Source: Anabaena sp. FACHB-1237 (GTDB lineage Bacteria > Cyanobacteriota > Cyanobacteriia > Cyanobacteriales > Nostocaceae). From it: a stretch of DNA of 64,000 nucleotides. The DNA lies in the NCBI RefSeq assembly GCF_014696225.1, contig NZ_JACJPV010000005.1, forward strand, positions 62,001 to 126,000. Reading direction: 5' to 3'. Position 1 is the stretch's first letter; each line of letters begins with the position of its first letter. A program made the position numbers and the translations under genes. Below the pieces are notes generated by a model. That model was not told the origin of the DNA. It ran no database searches and worked only from the letters and a program-made list of their open reading frames with translations. This document shows positions 16,445-25,428 of this stretch, piece by piece.

Positions 16445-17047
16445 ATGATGGATAGTTCTATGAGTTCTGAGGAATTACATCAGCATCATGAACATGAACA
16501 TGATGAAGAAGGCAATAAGATGTTTGGTTTTATTGTGTTTCTTTTATCTGAAAGTGTCATTTTCTTGAGTTTTTTCGCTGGTTATATTATCTATAAAACT
16601 ACTGCGGTTAATTGGTTGCCGCCTGGTGTCTCTGGTTTAGAAGTTAAAGATCCTAGCATTAATACTGTGGTTTTAGTTGCTAGTAGTTTTGTAATTTATT
16701 TTGCAGAAAAAGCCCTAGAAAAACATGATTTAAAAACTTATCGCTTCTTGTTGTTTCTAACAATGGCAATGGGTAGTTATTTCTTGTATGGCCAAGCGGT
16801 GGAATGGAGTAGTTTGGAGTTTGGTTTTACTTCTGGTACTTTCGGCGGAATGTTTTATCTATTAACTGGTTTTCACGGTTTGCACGTTTTCACGGGTATT
16901 CTGTTACAGTTAATTGTGTTGTTACGTTCTTTCATGCCTGGTAATTTTGATAATGGCCATTTTGGCATCAATGCCACTTCTTTGTTTTGGCACTTTGTTG
17001 ATGTTATTTGGATTATTTTGTTTATCCTTATTTACGTTTGGCAATAG
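16445..17047 (+). CDS. coxC: Terminal oxidase subunit III
   Basis: About 200 aa from tandem ATGs at 16445/16448; the frame can extend to a TTG at 16424. A His/Glu-rich N-terminal tail (HQHHEHEHDEE) precedes five membrane helices, as in the short subunit III of cyanobacteria. The helix SLFWHFVDVIWIILFILIYVW at the end is the family signature. It stabilises the subunit I/II core and its proton uptake. It is the last gene of the oxidase cluster, 140 bp after coxA. Confidence 0.93.
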   Translation: MMDSSMSSEELHQHHEHEHDEEGNKMFGFIVFLLSESVIFLSFFAGYIIYKTTAVNWLPPGVSGLEVKDPSINTVVLVASSFVIYFAEKALEKHDLKTYRFLLFLTMAMGSYFLYGQAVEWSSLEFGFTSGTFGGMFYLLTGFHGLHVFTGILLQLIVLLRSFMPGNFDNGHFGINATSLFWHFVDVIWIILFILIYVWQ

Positions 17048-17158
17048 GTGTTTTGTTAGCTGAAAATCAATCTAAGAATCAATAAATTATCTAGGGGTTT
17101 AGCATTGCTGAACCCTTGTTCATGTATTTGTGTATTTGTATAATTATGCTAAAATTAT

Positions 17159-17431
17159 CTATTTGGGAAAATAGCGATAAATTTCTTTTCTGTGTAAAAC
17201 TCTTTCAAAAATTAATGTTTCACCATCAAAAATAATACCAAGACGATAATCACCTATGCGAATACGATAAGCATTATCATATCCCTGAAGTTTTTTGATA
17301 TTTGTGATTTCTTCAAAACTTGATATTGCGATTATTTCTTCAAAAGCAAACTTTTTAATAGACTCATAGTATGGTGTACTTTTAAGTGCTTTTAAATCTT
17401 TAATAAAACTGGGTAGATACTGAGTATTCAT
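17159..17431 (-). CDS. RelE/ParE-family toxin
   Basis: A 90-aa protein with the ParE/RelE toxin fold: FIKDLKAL in helix 1, then KKLQGYDNAYRIRIGDYRLGI, the signature strand pair with conserved Arg residues, and FERVLHRKEIYRYFPK at the end. RelE members cut mRNA in the ribosome, while ParE members poison gyrase; the terminal HRKEIYRYF pattern is closer to RelE-type enzymes. Its ATG overlaps the antitoxin stop by 1 bp (TAATG), so the two are translationally coupled. Confidence 0.9.
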   Translation of the reverse strand: MNTQYLPSFIKDLKALKSTPYYESIKKFAFEEIIAISSFEEITNIKKLQGYDNAYRIRIGDYRLGIIFDGETLIFERVLHRKEIYRYFPK

Positions 17432-17631
17432 TATTTTTCTAATTCTGCTAATGCTGCATCTAAATTTAATGGTGTTTCATTTTCTACCTCTTTCATAGCT
17501 AGAATAAGTCCTTCATCTTCAAGTGCTTCTAGCAATCGTAAATAGTCTTGAAAATCTATAACTACTTTTCTGATATTACCTTGAATATCAGTAATCAATT
17601 CTTGGGCAAAGGGATATTTATTAGCTTGCAT
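17431..17631 (-). CDS. Antitoxin of the RelE-type module
   Basis: 66 aa from the ATG at 17631; upstream codons of the frame start only with TTG at 17658. The N-terminal half (ITDIQGNIRKVVIDFQDYLRLLEAL) resembles Phd/YefM-like antitoxins, which bind operator DNA. The C-terminal half (LILAMKEVENETPLNLDAALAELE) is acidic and typical of segments that wrap the toxin. It precedes and overlaps its toxin gene. Confidence 0.83.
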   Translation of the reverse strand: MQANKYPFAQELITDIQGNIRKVVIDFQDYLRLLEALEDEGLILAMKEVENETPLNLDAALAELEK

Positions 17632-17914
17632 TTTGTTTATATTTTTGTTTGGTGTCAATATGTTGATATTTAAACTTAATTTAGCATATCTATATCAGGT
17701 TTGAATAGAAGTTATAAAAATTATGTAGTAAATTCACAAATGAAGCCATAAATAATACTCAGTATTTTTTTGTTAAGATAAGTAAATTCACTTTTGCTAA
17801 TTAATTACAAGTATCTATATTATATAAGTAGATGTATAATTACATATATATTATATTAAGATTAATTGTAGTGTCATTGCAAAAACTCTGTATTTACTAA
17901 TATAGCAAAAATTT

Positions 17915-18787
17915 ATGAACCTCCATACTTTCAAATCTTGTTTAAGAAATCCTGTCTACGAAGATCAAGACATCTTAATTTATCAAGGAGATTCATTATT
18001 ATTAATGAATAAATTACCAGCAGAATGTTTACCTTTAACTGTCACATCTCCTCCCTATAATATAGGCAAAGAATATGAATCTATATTGTCATTAGAAGAT
18101 TATATTCAATGGACAGCTAAATGGATTAATCAAGTCTATCATTGCACATCATCAGATGGTGCATTCTGGCTAAATCTTGGTTATCTTTCTATTCCTAAAA
18201 CTGCTAAAGCAATTCCTATTCCTTATTTAATTTGGGATAAAGTTCCTTTTTATTTAATTCAAGAAATTGTTTGGAATTATGGTGCAGGCGTAGCTGGTAA
18301 ACTGTTTTTTTCTCCTCGTAATGAAAAGTTTTTATGGTATGTTAAAGATCCTCAAAAATATGTATTTAATTTAGATGATATCCGAGATCCTAATGTGAAA
18401 TATCCTAATCAAAAGAAAAATGGTAAATTAAAATGTAATGTTAACGGAAAAAACCCTACTGATGTTTGGCAAATTCCTAAAGTTACTTCTGGTCAAAATC
18501 GTAGTTCTCAAGAAAGAACTCCTCATCCAGCACAATTTCCCATTGAGTTAATTACTAGAGTTATTTTAGCTAGTAGTCATCCTGGAGATATCATATTTGA
18601 TCCTTTTTTTGGATCTGGTTCAACAGCAGTAGCAGCTATTAAAACAGGACGTAAAGTAATAGGTATTGAAATTAATCCAGATTATGTAAACATTGCCGTA
18701 GAAAGGGTTAAAAGGATTCGCTATGAACAGGAAAATCAAGTTAAACAAGGTATAATTGGTAAATTACAGCAGTTTCCGTTATTATGA
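17915..18787 (+). CDS. Site-specific DNA methyltransferase (solitary)
   Basis: 290 aa. Motif IV is TSPPYNIG near residue 48, and the AdoMet-binding motif I is DPFFGSGSTAVAA near residue 229. The order IV then I marks the beta class. SPPY suggests N4-cytosine or N6-adenine methylation, and the target is unknown. No restriction endonuclease gene adjoins it, so it is probably an orphan enzyme involved in regulation or protection. The C-terminal residues LQQFPLL and the stop are encoded by the R2 repeat that starts at 18765, so the original tail appears to have been replaced. The catalytic region is intact. Confidence 0.9.
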   Translation: MNLHTFKSCLRNPVYEDQDILIYQGDSLLLMNKLPAECLPLTVTSPPYNIGKEYESILSLEDYIQWTAKWINQVYHCTSSDGAFWLNLGYLSIPKTAKAIPIPYLIWDKVPFYLIQEIVWNYGAGVAGKLFFSPRNEKFLWYVKDPQKYVFNLDDIRDPNVKYPNQKKNGKLKCNVNGKNPTDVWQIPKVTSGQNRSSQERTPHPAQFPIELITRVILASSHPGDIIFDPFFGSGSTAVAAIKTGRKVIGIEINPDYVNIAVERVKRIRYEQENQVKQGIIGKLQQFPLL

Positions 18788-18873
18788 TGTACAGATGTTA
18801 ATGATAAAACCTTTGTAACACAGGCATCTTGCTGTGTTCATAGTGTACCTCATATAGATGGAATGTGCTGTAA
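18765..18873 (+). repeat. MITE-like repeat R2 at the methyltransferase 3' end
   Basis: Starts TACAGCAGTTTCCG and ends TGTGCTGTAA. It lies between the methyltransferase gene, whose last codons it supplies, and the degraded acetyltransferase that begins at its right edge. Confidence 0.85.
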
Positions 18874-18874
18874 G

Positions 18875-19084
18875 TCAAGCAATTTCTAAACCAGTTTGTA
18901 CTAAACTAGTACCAATTCCTTGATTTTGATATTTATTCTGGAATTATAGCTAATGGTGCTAAACATAACACGGAGAATCACGAATTTTATCTATCAGTTT
19001 TGCTTCGTTTTCAGTTGCAAATACTTGAATATTCACTTCTGCTATAGATGAATAATCTAATCCTGTTTCAGGACGAATTTTCAT
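18875..19084 (-). pseudogene. Degraded GNAT-family N-acetyltransferase
   Basis: On the minus strand an ATG at 19084 opens MKIRPETGLDYSSIAEVN and continues for 41 codons to a stop. A few bases on, in another frame, APLAIIPE and then (shifted once more) YQNQGIGTSLVQTGLEIA appear. The latter is the acetyl-CoA-binding motif of GNAT enzymes. The middle of the protein (about 40-50 residues) is missing, and at least one frameshift separates the pieces. The remaining C-terminal third ends at the R2 repeat. This is clearly a dead gene. Confidence 0.82.
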
Positions 19085-19169
19085 GATTTTCTATTCTCTG
19101 ATGATTTTATCTAGGTTAGATAAAATAAATTCCATCTTTACTTAATTTTATCAGACATCACTAACCACA

Positions 19170-19202
19170 AGATCCCCGACTTCTTTAAGAAGTCGGGGAT
19201 CT
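19170..19202. terminator. Hairpin-family repeat
   Basis: A perfect stem GATCCCCGACTTCTT/AAGAAGTCGGGGATC with a very short loop and no strong T-run. It lies between the acetyltransferase pseudogene and ppk2. Confidence 0.6.
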
Positions 19203-19298
19203 GACTTGATCGCAAATATTAAGAATTGATTAAAAACTAATTATTTATACTCATAGATGATATAAGAAAATATATTTCTTACCAATCACCAATTATCT

Positions 19299-20174
19299 AT
19301 GAATCACAAACCTTATCTCGTTAAACCAGGTTCACAAATTTCTCTGCTTAAAGATTATGATCCCGCCTATAAATGCGAGTTTCATGAAAAAACTGATGCT
19401 GATAAAAAATTACAAGCAGGTATTGAGAAACTTGCTAGATATCAAGATATTCTTTATGCCCAAAATACCTATGCTTTATTAATTATTTTTCAAGCTATGG
19501 ATGCTGCTGGTAAAGATAGTACCATTAAGCACGTAATGTCGGGAGTTAATCCTCAAGGTTGTCAAGTATTTAGTTTTAAATCTCCCAGTGATGAAGAGTT
19601 AGATCATGATTATTTATGGCGTTCTATGAAGGCTTTACCAGAACGCGGTAGAATAGGCATTTTTAACCGTTCTTACTATGAAGAATTATTAATAGTTCGT
19701 GTTCATCCAGAAATTCTCAAAAAGCAACAATTACCACATTTTCCTAATGGTAATAAAATTTGGCTGCAAAGATTTGAAGAAATTAATAATTTTGAAAAGT
19801 ATCTAGTTAATAATGGTGTTATTGTTCTGAAATTTTTCCTCAATGTCTCCAAAACTGTCCAGAAAAAAAGGTTTTTAGAAAGAATTGACGCACCATCAAA
19901 AAATTGGAAGTTTTCGGTAAATGATGTTAAGGAAAGGGCTTTTTGGTATGACTATATGAAGGCTTATGAAGATGTTTTTAATCATACTAGTACCACCCAT
20001 GCTCCTTGGTACATTATCCCCGCAGATCGTAAATGGTTTACAAGGTTAATTGTAGCAGATATTATTTGTACAAAATTGCAGGAATTACATTTACAATATC
20101 CCCAAGTCAGTGAAGAATATAAACAACGTCTTGCAGAAGCTAAGAAAATTTTAGAAGCAGAAGATGACACTTAA
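19299..20174 (+). CDS. ppk2: Polyphosphate kinase 2 family protein
   Basis: 291 aa, within the normal range for single-domain PPK2. The enzyme transfers phosphate between polyphosphate and nucleotides (ADP/GDP or AMP). Walker A is FQAMDAAGKDST near residue 70. The Walker B region is IGIFNRSYYEE near residue 126, with the lid-region Arg and Lys residues after it (FLNVSKTVQKKRFLERI). It is a single-copy cytosolic enzyme linked to energy storage. Which class (AMP- or ADP-phosphorylating) cannot be decided by eye. It stands alone. Confidence 0.93.
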   Translation: MNHKPYLVKPGSQISLLKDYDPAYKCEFHEKTDADKKLQAGIEKLARYQDILYAQNTYALLIIFQAMDAAGKDSTIKHVMSGVNPQGCQVFSFKSPSDEELDHDYLWRSMKALPERGRIGIFNRSYYEELLIVRVHPEILKKQQLPHFPNGNKIWLQRFEEINNFEKYLVNNGVIVLKFFLNVSKTVQKKRFLERIDAPSKNWKFSVNDVKERAFWYDYMKAYEDVFNHTSTTHAPWYIIPADRKWFTRLIVADIICTKLQELHLQYPQVSEEYKQRLAEAKKILEAEDDT

Positions 20175-20257
20175 AAAGACTCGGCCTTGCTGAATTAGAG
20201 TATGAAATGGAAAAGTTACAAAAATGAGTCTACCTTAGTGTACCTTTAAGGCAAGCA

Positions 20258-20342
20258 GGACTTACGCAACTGGCACATTGGTAGGGTGCGTCACATATCA
20301 ACAATTTGTTTATTTGCAGGATTTATGAAGTCTGACGTGGTT
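20258..20342 (+). repeat. MITE-like repeat R1, left part only
   Basis: GGACTTACGCAACTGGCACA opens the element, and TCTGACGTGG marks the inner inverted segment. The right end of the family is missing. Confidence 0.8.
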
Positions 20343-20433
20343 AATGACCTTAAGGAAATTAACAACTACTCTTTGCTATTATCTTAAAACTGTTGCCGAT
20401 GAATCTTTTATATATTAGCATTGAACTAATATA

Positions 20434-20685
20434 TTATATTGATACTGGCTGTAAGATTATATTATTTGCTAAAGAACGACGTTTACTTACATAAGCATCA
20501 CGTAGGCTGGGTTGTGGTCTGGTGATCTTTTTAGATAGTTTCTCTAAAATAGGTTGGGGAATAGCTGCACTGTGACGTTGAGTTAAGATGGGCATTTCTT
20601 GCCAACAACTCCGGCAAAACCAGTAGGTTTCTTGTCCACGAATGTGTTTGAGTAGAGAATCTTTACAACAAGGACAGTAGTACAT
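20434..20685 (-). CDS. Small zinc-ribbon protein
   Basis: 83 aa. Two CxxC pairs, YYCPCCKDSL at residues 4-7 and WFCRSCWQEMP near residue 25, form a zinc ribbon. A basic tail (KLSKKITRPQP...SKRRSL) follows. It could bind nucleic acid or act as a small protein partner, but there is no catalytic motif. It reads as a typical cyanobacterial conserved hypothetical protein. Confidence 0.72.
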   Translation of the reverse strand: MYYCPCCKDSLLKHIRGQETYWFCRSCWQEMPILTQRHSAAIPQPILEKLSKKITRPQPSLRDAYVSKRRSLANNIILQPVSI

Positions 20686-20846
20686 AACGGTAAATCCTTT
20701 TCTTTTATTAAAGTTATCATCTGAATTTCATTTATGAAGCTAATTAAGGTAATCACTGGAATTAGTTAAGTCGCTTAGTTCTATTAAGATTCGTCGAATT
20801 TCGCTAAATTATAGATGTATATTCCTTACAATATAGATCGTAAATG

Positions 20847-20863
20847 TGAGGAAGTTGTGAGGA
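20847..20863 (+). promoter_or_regulatory. Direct-repeat motif upstream of ppsA, site 1
   Basis: TGAGGAAGTTGTGAGGA: two TGAGGA half-sites 11 bp apart, about 220 bp before the ppsA start. The same 17 bases occur at 34010-34026 upstream of nifJ. The 11-bp spacing is typical of two regulator subunits binding one face of the helix. The regulator is unknown. Confidence 0.5.
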
Positions 20864-20986
20864 TGTTTACAATATTATTTATTTTGTAACATTTGTATAT
20901 ATTTTTTGAATTAACTAACAGTCATATTTATGATCCCTGATTGTTCAAGAAAGTTGGAGATCATTTACTTTTGTTAAGAAAATATA

Positions 20987-21003
20987 TCCTCACAAGATCC
21001 TCA
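20987..21003 (-). promoter_or_regulatory. Direct-repeat motif upstream of ppsA, site 2
   Basis: TCCTCACAAGATCCTCA, that is TGAGGATCTTGTGAGGA on the other strand: the same two half-sites with the same spacing, 80 bp before ppsA. The rest of 20686-21060 also holds a weak hairpin-family relative at 20931-20961 (GATCCCTGA...GGAGATC). Confidence 0.5.
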
Positions 21004-21081
21004 AAATATCTCTGTATAACAAAAATATAGCTGAAAAATTCATGGGTTACATGAGAATAAATCTTGAAGGAATGTAACAGT

Positions 21082-23520
21082 ATGTTAAACACACAACTGA
21101 ATCCAGAAATAGCCCAACAAGAAAGACAAACGGCGCTGGTATTACCTTTTAACTGTGTAGGTATTGTAGATATTCCCCTAGTAGGTGGTAAGAATGCGTC
21201 ATTAGGGGAAATGATTAAACAACTGGATACTAAAGGTGTAAAAGTTCCTAATGGGTTCGCTACTACTGCCTATGCTTATAGATATTTTATTACTGATGCT
21301 CAAATAGAAAAACAATTGAGAAAGATTTTTGCTGACTTGGATGTAGAAGATGTTGATAATTTACGACGATGTGGTAAATTGGCCAGATCATTAATGTTAG
21401 AAACGCCATTTCCCATGGACTTACAGGAAGCGATCGCTCGCTCTTATCAAGCCTTATGTCAAGTATATGGTACAGATACAGATGTAGCGGTGCGTTCTAG
21501 TGCTACAGCCGAAGATTTACCTGATGCTAGTTTTGCAGGACAACAAGAAACTTACCTGAATGTACATGGGCTTTCAGGTGTATTAGACGCTTGCCATAGA
21601 TGTTTTGCCTCTATCTTTACAGATCGTGCTATTTCCTATCGGCAAATTAAAGGTTTTGATCATTTTGAAGTTGCTTTATCGGTTGGTGTCCAAAAAATGG
21701 TACGTTCTGACTTAGCAAGTTCAGGTGTAATGTTCTCTATAGATACAGAAACAGGTTTTAAAGATGCGGCTTTAATTACGGCAGCCTATGGTTTAGGTGA
21801 AAACGTGGTGCAAGGTGCTGTCAACCCTGATGAATATTTAGTATTTAAACCTACTTTAAAAACCGGACATAAACCCATTTTACAAAAACGCTTAGGCACA
21901 AAAGAAATTAAAATGGTTTATGATGTTGGTGGTACAAAACTAACAAAAAATGTTTCCGTTCCTGACTCAGAAAGAAGACAATTTGCCTTAAATGATGATG
22001 AAATTCTGCAATTAGGAAAATGGGCTTGTATTATTGAAGATCATTATTCCCAAGTGCGAGGAATGTTTACACCAATGGACATAGAATGGGCAAAAGATGG
22101 TATCACTGGTGAATTATTTATTGTCCAAGCTAGACCAGAAACAGTTCAATCCCAAAAATCTAAAAACGTCCTGAAAACCTATCAGTTAAAAGAACAAAGT
22201 CCCGTATTATTAACTGGTAGAAGTGTAGGCGAAATGATCGGCAAGGGTAAAGCCAGAGTCATCCTTGATGTTCACCAAATTAATCAGTTCCAAAGTGGAG
22301 AAGTATTAGTTACCAACCGTACAGATCCGGACTGGGAACCTATTATGAAAAAAGCTAGTGCAATTGTGACTAACTCTGGTGGTAGAACCTGTCATGCCGC
22401 AATTATCGCTAGAGAAATGGGTATTCCTGCCATAGTTGGTTGTGGAAATGCAACTACAGTTTTGACAAATGGTCAAGATATTACTGTGAGTTGTGCTGAA
22501 GGTGAAACAGGCAAAGTTTACGCAGGTTTATTAAACTTTGAAATTCATGAATTGCCGTTAGATGAATTGCCCAGAACTCGCACAAAAATCATGATGAATG
22601 TGGGCAACCCTGAAGAGGCTTTAGGTTTAACTGCCATTCCTAATGATGGCGTGGGTTTAGCCAGAATGGAATTTATCATTGCTAATCATATTAAGGCACA
22701 TCCTCTAGCATTGTTACATTTTGATGAATTGGAAGATGAATTAGCTAAGTACAAAATTGCAGAATTAACAGCCCAATATGAAAGTAAAGCAGAATTTTTC
22801 ATTGCCCAATTAGCCCAAGGTATCGGCACAATTGCTGCGGCATTTTATCCTAATCCTGTGATTGTGAGAATGTCCGATTTCAAGAGTAATGAATATGCTA
22901 ATCTTTTGGGTGGAAGACAATTTGAACCTAAAGAAGAAAACCCGATGATCGGTTGGCGTGGTGCTTCTCGTTACTATGATTCTCGGTATCGTGAAGGTTT
23001 CGCTTTAGAATGTCAAGGGATGAAACGAGTTCGGGATGAAATGGGTTTAACCAATATGATTTTAATGATCCCATTCTGTCGCACTCCCGAAGAAGGAAAA
23101 CGGGTATTAGATGAAATGGCCGCTAATGGTTTAGTGAGAGGAGAAAACGGTTTAGAAGTTTATGTAATGTGTGAATTGCCTAGTAACGTAATTCTTGCGG
23201 ATGAATTTAGTAAAGTATTTGATGGTTTCTCCATTGGTTCTAATGATTTGACTCAACTAACGTTAGGATTAGATCGAGATTCAGAATTAGTTGCCCATCT
23301 GTTTGATGAACGAAATGAAGCGGTAAAACGCACCATTGCTAAAGCTATTGCTACTGTGAAAGAACATGGTAAGAAGATTGGTATTTGTGGACAAGCACCT
23401 AGTGATTATCCAGAGTTTGCGAGATTTTTGGTAGAATTGGGAATAGATTCTATTAGTCTCAATCCTGATTCTGTGATTAAGACAATGCTGGAAATTGCTT
23501 CAGCAGAAAAAGGTCAATAA
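21082..23520 (+). CDS. ppsA: Phosphoenolpyruvate synthase
   Basis: 812 aa from the ATG at 21082, preceded by GAAGGA about 10 bp upstream; a TTG at 21064 would add six residues. It makes PEP from pyruvate and ATP (giving AMP and Pi), a gluconeogenic step. An N-terminal ATP-grasp domain starts with LVGGKNASLGEM and includes AVRSSATAEDLPDASFAGQ. The swivelling domain carries the phospho-His in GGRTCHAAIIAREMG near residue 432. The C-terminal PEP/pyruvate barrel includes RMEFI and the catalytic GICGQAPSDYPEF. Length is normal. It is followed by a pyruvate kinase-like gene, so opposing activities are encoded side by side. Confidence 0.95.
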   Translation: MLNTQLNPEIAQQERQTALVLPFNCVGIVDIPLVGGKNASLGEMIKQLDTKGVKVPNGFATTAYAYRYFITDAQIEKQLRKIFADLDVEDVDNLRRCGKLARSLMLETPFPMDLQEAIARSYQALCQVYGTDTDVAVRSSATAEDLPDASFAGQQETYLNVHGLSGVLDACHRCFASIFTDRAISYRQIKGFDHFEVALSVGVQKMVRSDLASSGVMFSIDTETGFKDAALITAAYGLGENVVQGAVNPDEYLVFKPTLKTGHKPILQKRLGTKEIKMVYDVGGTKLTKNVSVPDSERRQFALNDDEILQLGKWACIIEDHYSQVRGMFTPMDIEWAKDGITGELFIVQARPETVQSQKSKNVLKTYQLKEQSPVLLTGRSVGEMIGKGKARVILDVHQINQFQSGEVLVTNRTDPDWEPIMKKASAIVTNSGGRTCHAAIIAREMGIPAIVGCGNATTVLTNGQDITVSCAEGETGKVYAGLLNFEIHELPLDELPRTRTKIMMNVGNPEEALGLTAIPNDGVGLARMEFIIANHIKAHPLALLHFDELEDELAKYKIAELTAQYESKAEFFIAQLAQGIGTIAAAFYPNPVIVRMSDFKSNEYANLLGGRQFEPKEENPMIGWRGASRYYDSRYREGFALECQGMKRVRDEMGLTNMILMIPFCRTPEEGKRVLDEMAANGLVRGENGLEVYVMCELPSNVILADEFSKVFDGFSIGSNDLTQLTLGLDRDSELVAHLFDERNEAVKRTIAKAIATVKEHGKKIGICGQAPSDYPEFARFLVELGIDSISLNPDSVIKTMLEIASAEKGQ

Positions 23521-23538
23521 TTAATTGACAATTAAGCC

Positions 23539-23601
23539 AGATCCCCGACTTCTAAGATCAATTGATAGTTGATTTATCAGGTTTAAAAAAGTCGGGGATC
23601 C
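23539..23601. repeat. Hairpin-family repeat with enlarged loop
   Basis: The usual arms GATCCCCGACTTC and AAGTCGGGGATC are separated by about 36 nt instead of 3-6. It lies directly after ppsA and could still terminate transcription. Confidence 0.65.
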
Positions 23602-23694
23602 AATATTCGACAGTTTGGCAGCAAAAAGTGAATTTTCAAATCTAATAAATCAAATCTTAAATTATCGGGTTCTCTTTAGCAGAATTTACTGATT

Positions 23695-25239
23695 ATGCAG
23701 CCAATAAGTTTAGAAAAATCAGAAGAATTACCCACAGGAAATTTTGCAGCATCGGATCTAACTCATCCTGCTAATTTGTTGCAAACTTTAGAGGAATTAC
23801 GTCAAACTGTAGAAAGAGAAGGTACGGAAATATTTACAGAATGGCGATCGCAAATTCATCGTTTAGCATTTATTGATAGTAGTCTGAATCTGGCCTATTA
23901 TTTAGCATTAAGAAGACATGATTTACGCCCCCTACAAGCAGCTTTAATACCCTGGGGTTTATCTTCTTTAGGCCGCATAGAAGCTAAGGTTTTACCCACT
24001 TTAGACGCTGTAATTGCCACCTTAAAAGCAGTTTGTCGTCAACAAACTAGTTCACAAATTAATCATCCACCAATTAGAGAATTTTTACAAGGCGATCGCT
24101 TACTACAACAAAATACAGAACATTTATTTGGTGAAACTCCACATCAGCGCCGGGTAAGAATTATGGTGACATTACCCAGTCAAGCTGCTACTAGTTATGA
24201 ACTTGTGAGGGACTTAATTCGTCAAGGTACAAATTGTGTAAGAATTAATTGCGCTCATGATCAACCTACACAATGGTTAGGAATGATTAATAATGTGCGT
24301 CAAGCCGAAATAGAATTAGGATATACTTGCAAAGTAATGATGGACTTAGCAGGACCAAAACCCAGAATTAAATATGCCATTGCCCCCCATCCTAAACATC
24401 GTATATTTAGAGATGATTTACTACTTTTAACCCACGAATTACCCACAACTTTAGGCTCACAAACATTTCAAGCTAGTTGTACAATTCCTGAAATATTACC
24501 ACAATTAAAAACAGGGGCAACAGTGTGGATTGATGATGGTAAAATTGGCGCGAAAGTTGAATCAATTACTTACGAAGGAGTGTGGTTAAGAATTACCCAT
24601 GCTCGCATTAAAGGAGAAAAAATATTACCAGATAAAGGCATGAATTTTCCCTACACAGAGTTAAATCTAGCAGCATTAACAGAGAAAGATAAACAAGATT
24701 TAGACTTTATTGCTACCCACAGTCATAACATTGATATCATCGGTTATTCTTATGTACAAACTGCCGCAGATATCCAACTTTTACAACAAGAACTCACAGC
24801 TAGATTACCAAAAAATGCCAAAGTTCCTGCCATAGTTGCCAAAATAGAAACACCTTTAGCTGTGAACAACTTACCAGAGTTAATTATTCAAGCAGCAGGA
24901 ACACAACCCTTGGGAATTATGATTGCTAGAGGAGACTTAGCCATAGAAATAGGTTATCAAAGATTAGCAGAAATTCAAGAAGAAATTCTCTGGTTATGCG
25001 AAGCCGCGCATATACCTGTAATTTGGGCTACTCAAGTATTAGAAAATCTGGTGAAACATGGAATGCCATCTAGGGCAGAAATTACCGATGCTGCGATGTC
25101 AGAACGAGCAGAATGTGTCATGCTTAATAAAGGTGCTTATGTGGTAGAAGCTGTGGGTATTTTAGATGATTTACTCACTCGCATGGAAGCCCATCAACTT
25201 AAAAAAACACCTCAATTGAGAGCTTTACATTCTTGGTAG
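23695..25239 (+). CDS. Divergent pyruvate kinase-like protein with N-terminal extension
   Basis: 514 aa. Residues 1-150 are an extra helical domain not found in ordinary pyruvate kinase. The catalytic barrel and B domain follow from RRVRIMVTLPSQ (about residue 152), including MMDLAGPKPRI, the catalytic lysine in VAKIET and MIARGDLAIEIG. Differences from true pyruvate kinase: NCAHD replaces NFSHG, the SGETAKG loop near the end is shortened to LNKG, and the C-terminal allosteric domain is absent. Its activity and regulation may therefore differ. Its position beside ppsA and pfkA supports a role in PEP/pyruvate metabolism, but whether it makes pyruvate is unproven. Confidence 0.82.
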   Translation: MQPISLEKSEELPTGNFAASDLTHPANLLQTLEELRQTVEREGTEIFTEWRSQIHRLAFIDSSLNLAYYLALRRHDLRPLQAALIPWGLSSLGRIEAKVLPTLDAVIATLKAVCRQQTSSQINHPPIREFLQGDRLLQQNTEHLFGETPHQRRVRIMVTLPSQAATSYELVRDLIRQGTNCVRINCAHDQPTQWLGMINNVRQAEIELGYTCKVMMDLAGPKPRIKYAIAPHPKHRIFRDDLLLLTHELPTTLGSQTFQASCTIPEILPQLKTGATVWIDDGKIGAKVESITYEGVWLRITHARIKGEKILPDKGMNFPYTELNLAALTEKDKQDLDFIATHSHNIDIIGYSYVQTAADIQLLQQELTARLPKNAKVPAIVAKIETPLAVNNLPELIIQAAGTQPLGIMIARGDLAIEIGYQRLAEIQEEILWLCEAAHIPVIWATQVLENLVKHGMPSRAEITDAAMSERAECVMLNKGAYVVEAVGILDDLLTRMEAHQLKKTPQLRALHSW

Positions 25240-25280
25240 AGTATCTTGGAATGCATGACTTCCGCTTTGCGGTACTAATG

Positions 25281-25311
25281 GATCCTCAACTTTTCAAAGG
25301 AGTTGAGGATC
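25281..25311. terminator. Hairpin terminator after the pyruvate kinase-like gene
   Basis: GATCCTCAACT and AGTTGAGGATC form a stem with a short loop, followed by TTTG. It is a relative of the GATCCCCGACTTC family with changed inner bases that keep pairing, so the structure has been maintained or was formed independently. Confidence 0.65.
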
Positions 25312-25428
25312 TTTGTATTGGCAAAATTTTACAAAAATTATTATCATCATATATACAACTACACTTATAATTACAACTATAAGTTTGTAATTATTGCAAA
25401 AGTAGCAAAATATATTACTGATCTAGCT

